Shown here: positions 12,221-12,294 of the stretch, piece after piece
Layout of the letters: every line of letters starts with the position of its first letter
Position numbering within the stretch: position 1 is the stretch's first letter
Assembly (NCBI GenBank): GCA_022705545.1
Contig: JAKJEG010000003.1
Coordinates: forward strand, 1 to 12,294
Reading direction: 5' to 3'
Source: Patescibacteria group bacterium
GTDB lineage: Bacteria; Patescibacteriota; Minisyncoccia; UBA6257
DNA: 12,294 nt
Notes under the pieces: generated by a model
Databases searched by the model: none
What the model was told of the DNA's origin: nothing
Seen by the model: the letters and a program-made list of their open reading frames with translations, nothing else
Translations under genes and position numbers: made by a program

Positions 12221-12252
12221 TTGTGATTTGTTTCACGTGAAACAAATCACAA
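12221..12252. promoter_or_regulatory. parS: parS site 1 in a perfect 32-bp palindrome
   Basis: The core TGTTTCACGTGAAACA (12229-12244) is identical to the bacterial chromosomal parS consensus bound by ParB/Spo0J. The dyad extends perfectly for eight more bases on each side (TTGTGATT / AATCACAA), making 32 bp in total. It lies outside any gene. Confidence 0.93.
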
Positions 12253-12264
12253 TGTTTTTGATTC

Positions 12265-12288
12265 AAAATGTTTCACGTGAAACATTTT
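12265..12288. promoter_or_regulatory. parS: parS site 2 in a perfect 24-bp palindrome
   Basis: The same core TGTTTCACGTGAAACA (12269-12284), flanked by AAAA/TTTT. The centre is exactly 40 bp from that of site 1. The flanks differ from site 1, so the shared core is what is conserved. Confidence 0.93.
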
Positions 12289-12294
12289 TATTAA

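Noticed and set aside
12221..12288. Pair of terminators after the 84-residue gene
   Set aside because: The palindromes have no loop and match the parS core exactly; a conventional terminator already stands at 12184-12212.

Overview
The window is AT-rich, compactly coded bacterial DNA, about 12.3 kb. It carries reduced housekeeping genes (an IF-2 without the usual long N-terminal region, a class II CCA-adding enzyme), eight scattered single tRNA genes of which only one encodes its own CCA, mostly leaderless-looking or SD-less starts, and small orphan proteins. This fits a Candidate Phyla Radiation (Patescibacteria) genome, most likely Parcubacteria-like. TGA ends the 515-residue thiol-transporter gene, so a code with UGA read as glycine (Absconditabacteria/Gracilibacteria) is not supported. 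The lineage call is an inference from gene style, not from a marker tree.

Layout. Bases 1-1440 hold the 3' part of a NodB-fold polysaccharide deacetylase (+) facing a membrane-anchored 3D-domain cell-wall protein (-), with a shared terminator between them. Bases 1456-4030 are a translation block. On the minus strand lie tRNA-Leu, a 490-bp non-coding stretch rich in palindromes and repeats, then tRNA-Cys, infB and tRNA-Ser, which probably form one unit. On the plus strand, diverging from tRNA-Ser through overlapping promoters, are tRNA-Arg and tRNA-Lys. Bases 4070-7052 hold cca with tRNA-Pro(CGG) 4 bp behind it, an orphan 89-residue gene with its own strong promoter, SD and terminator, a membrane-anchored methyltransferase resembling the FAM173/ATPSCKMT lysine methyltransferases, then tRNA-Pro(TGG) and tRNA-Ala(CGC).

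Bases 7110-11807 are the most interesting part. A cysteine-rich 70-residue protein (-) is divergent from a four-gene plus-strand cluster: (1) a secreted double-thioredoxin fused to a CcdA/DsbD-type membrane electron transporter; (2) a LutA/HdrB-like protein with two CCG domains; (3) a LutB-like LUD plus double 4Fe-4S protein overlapping it by 8 bp; (4) an SDR dehydrogenase with an NAD-type Asp. Together they suggest an electron path from a cytosolic dehydrogenase through Fe-S proteins to extracytoplasmic thiols. That wiring is a hypothesis; only the gene order and motifs are seen.

The end of the window holds an 84-residue two-helix membrane protein whose promoter -35 lies inside the preceding terminator hairpin, and then two perfect 16-bp parS sites (ParB-binding palindromes) exactly 40 bp apart. 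These suggest that the right edge borders the chromosome origin/partition region.
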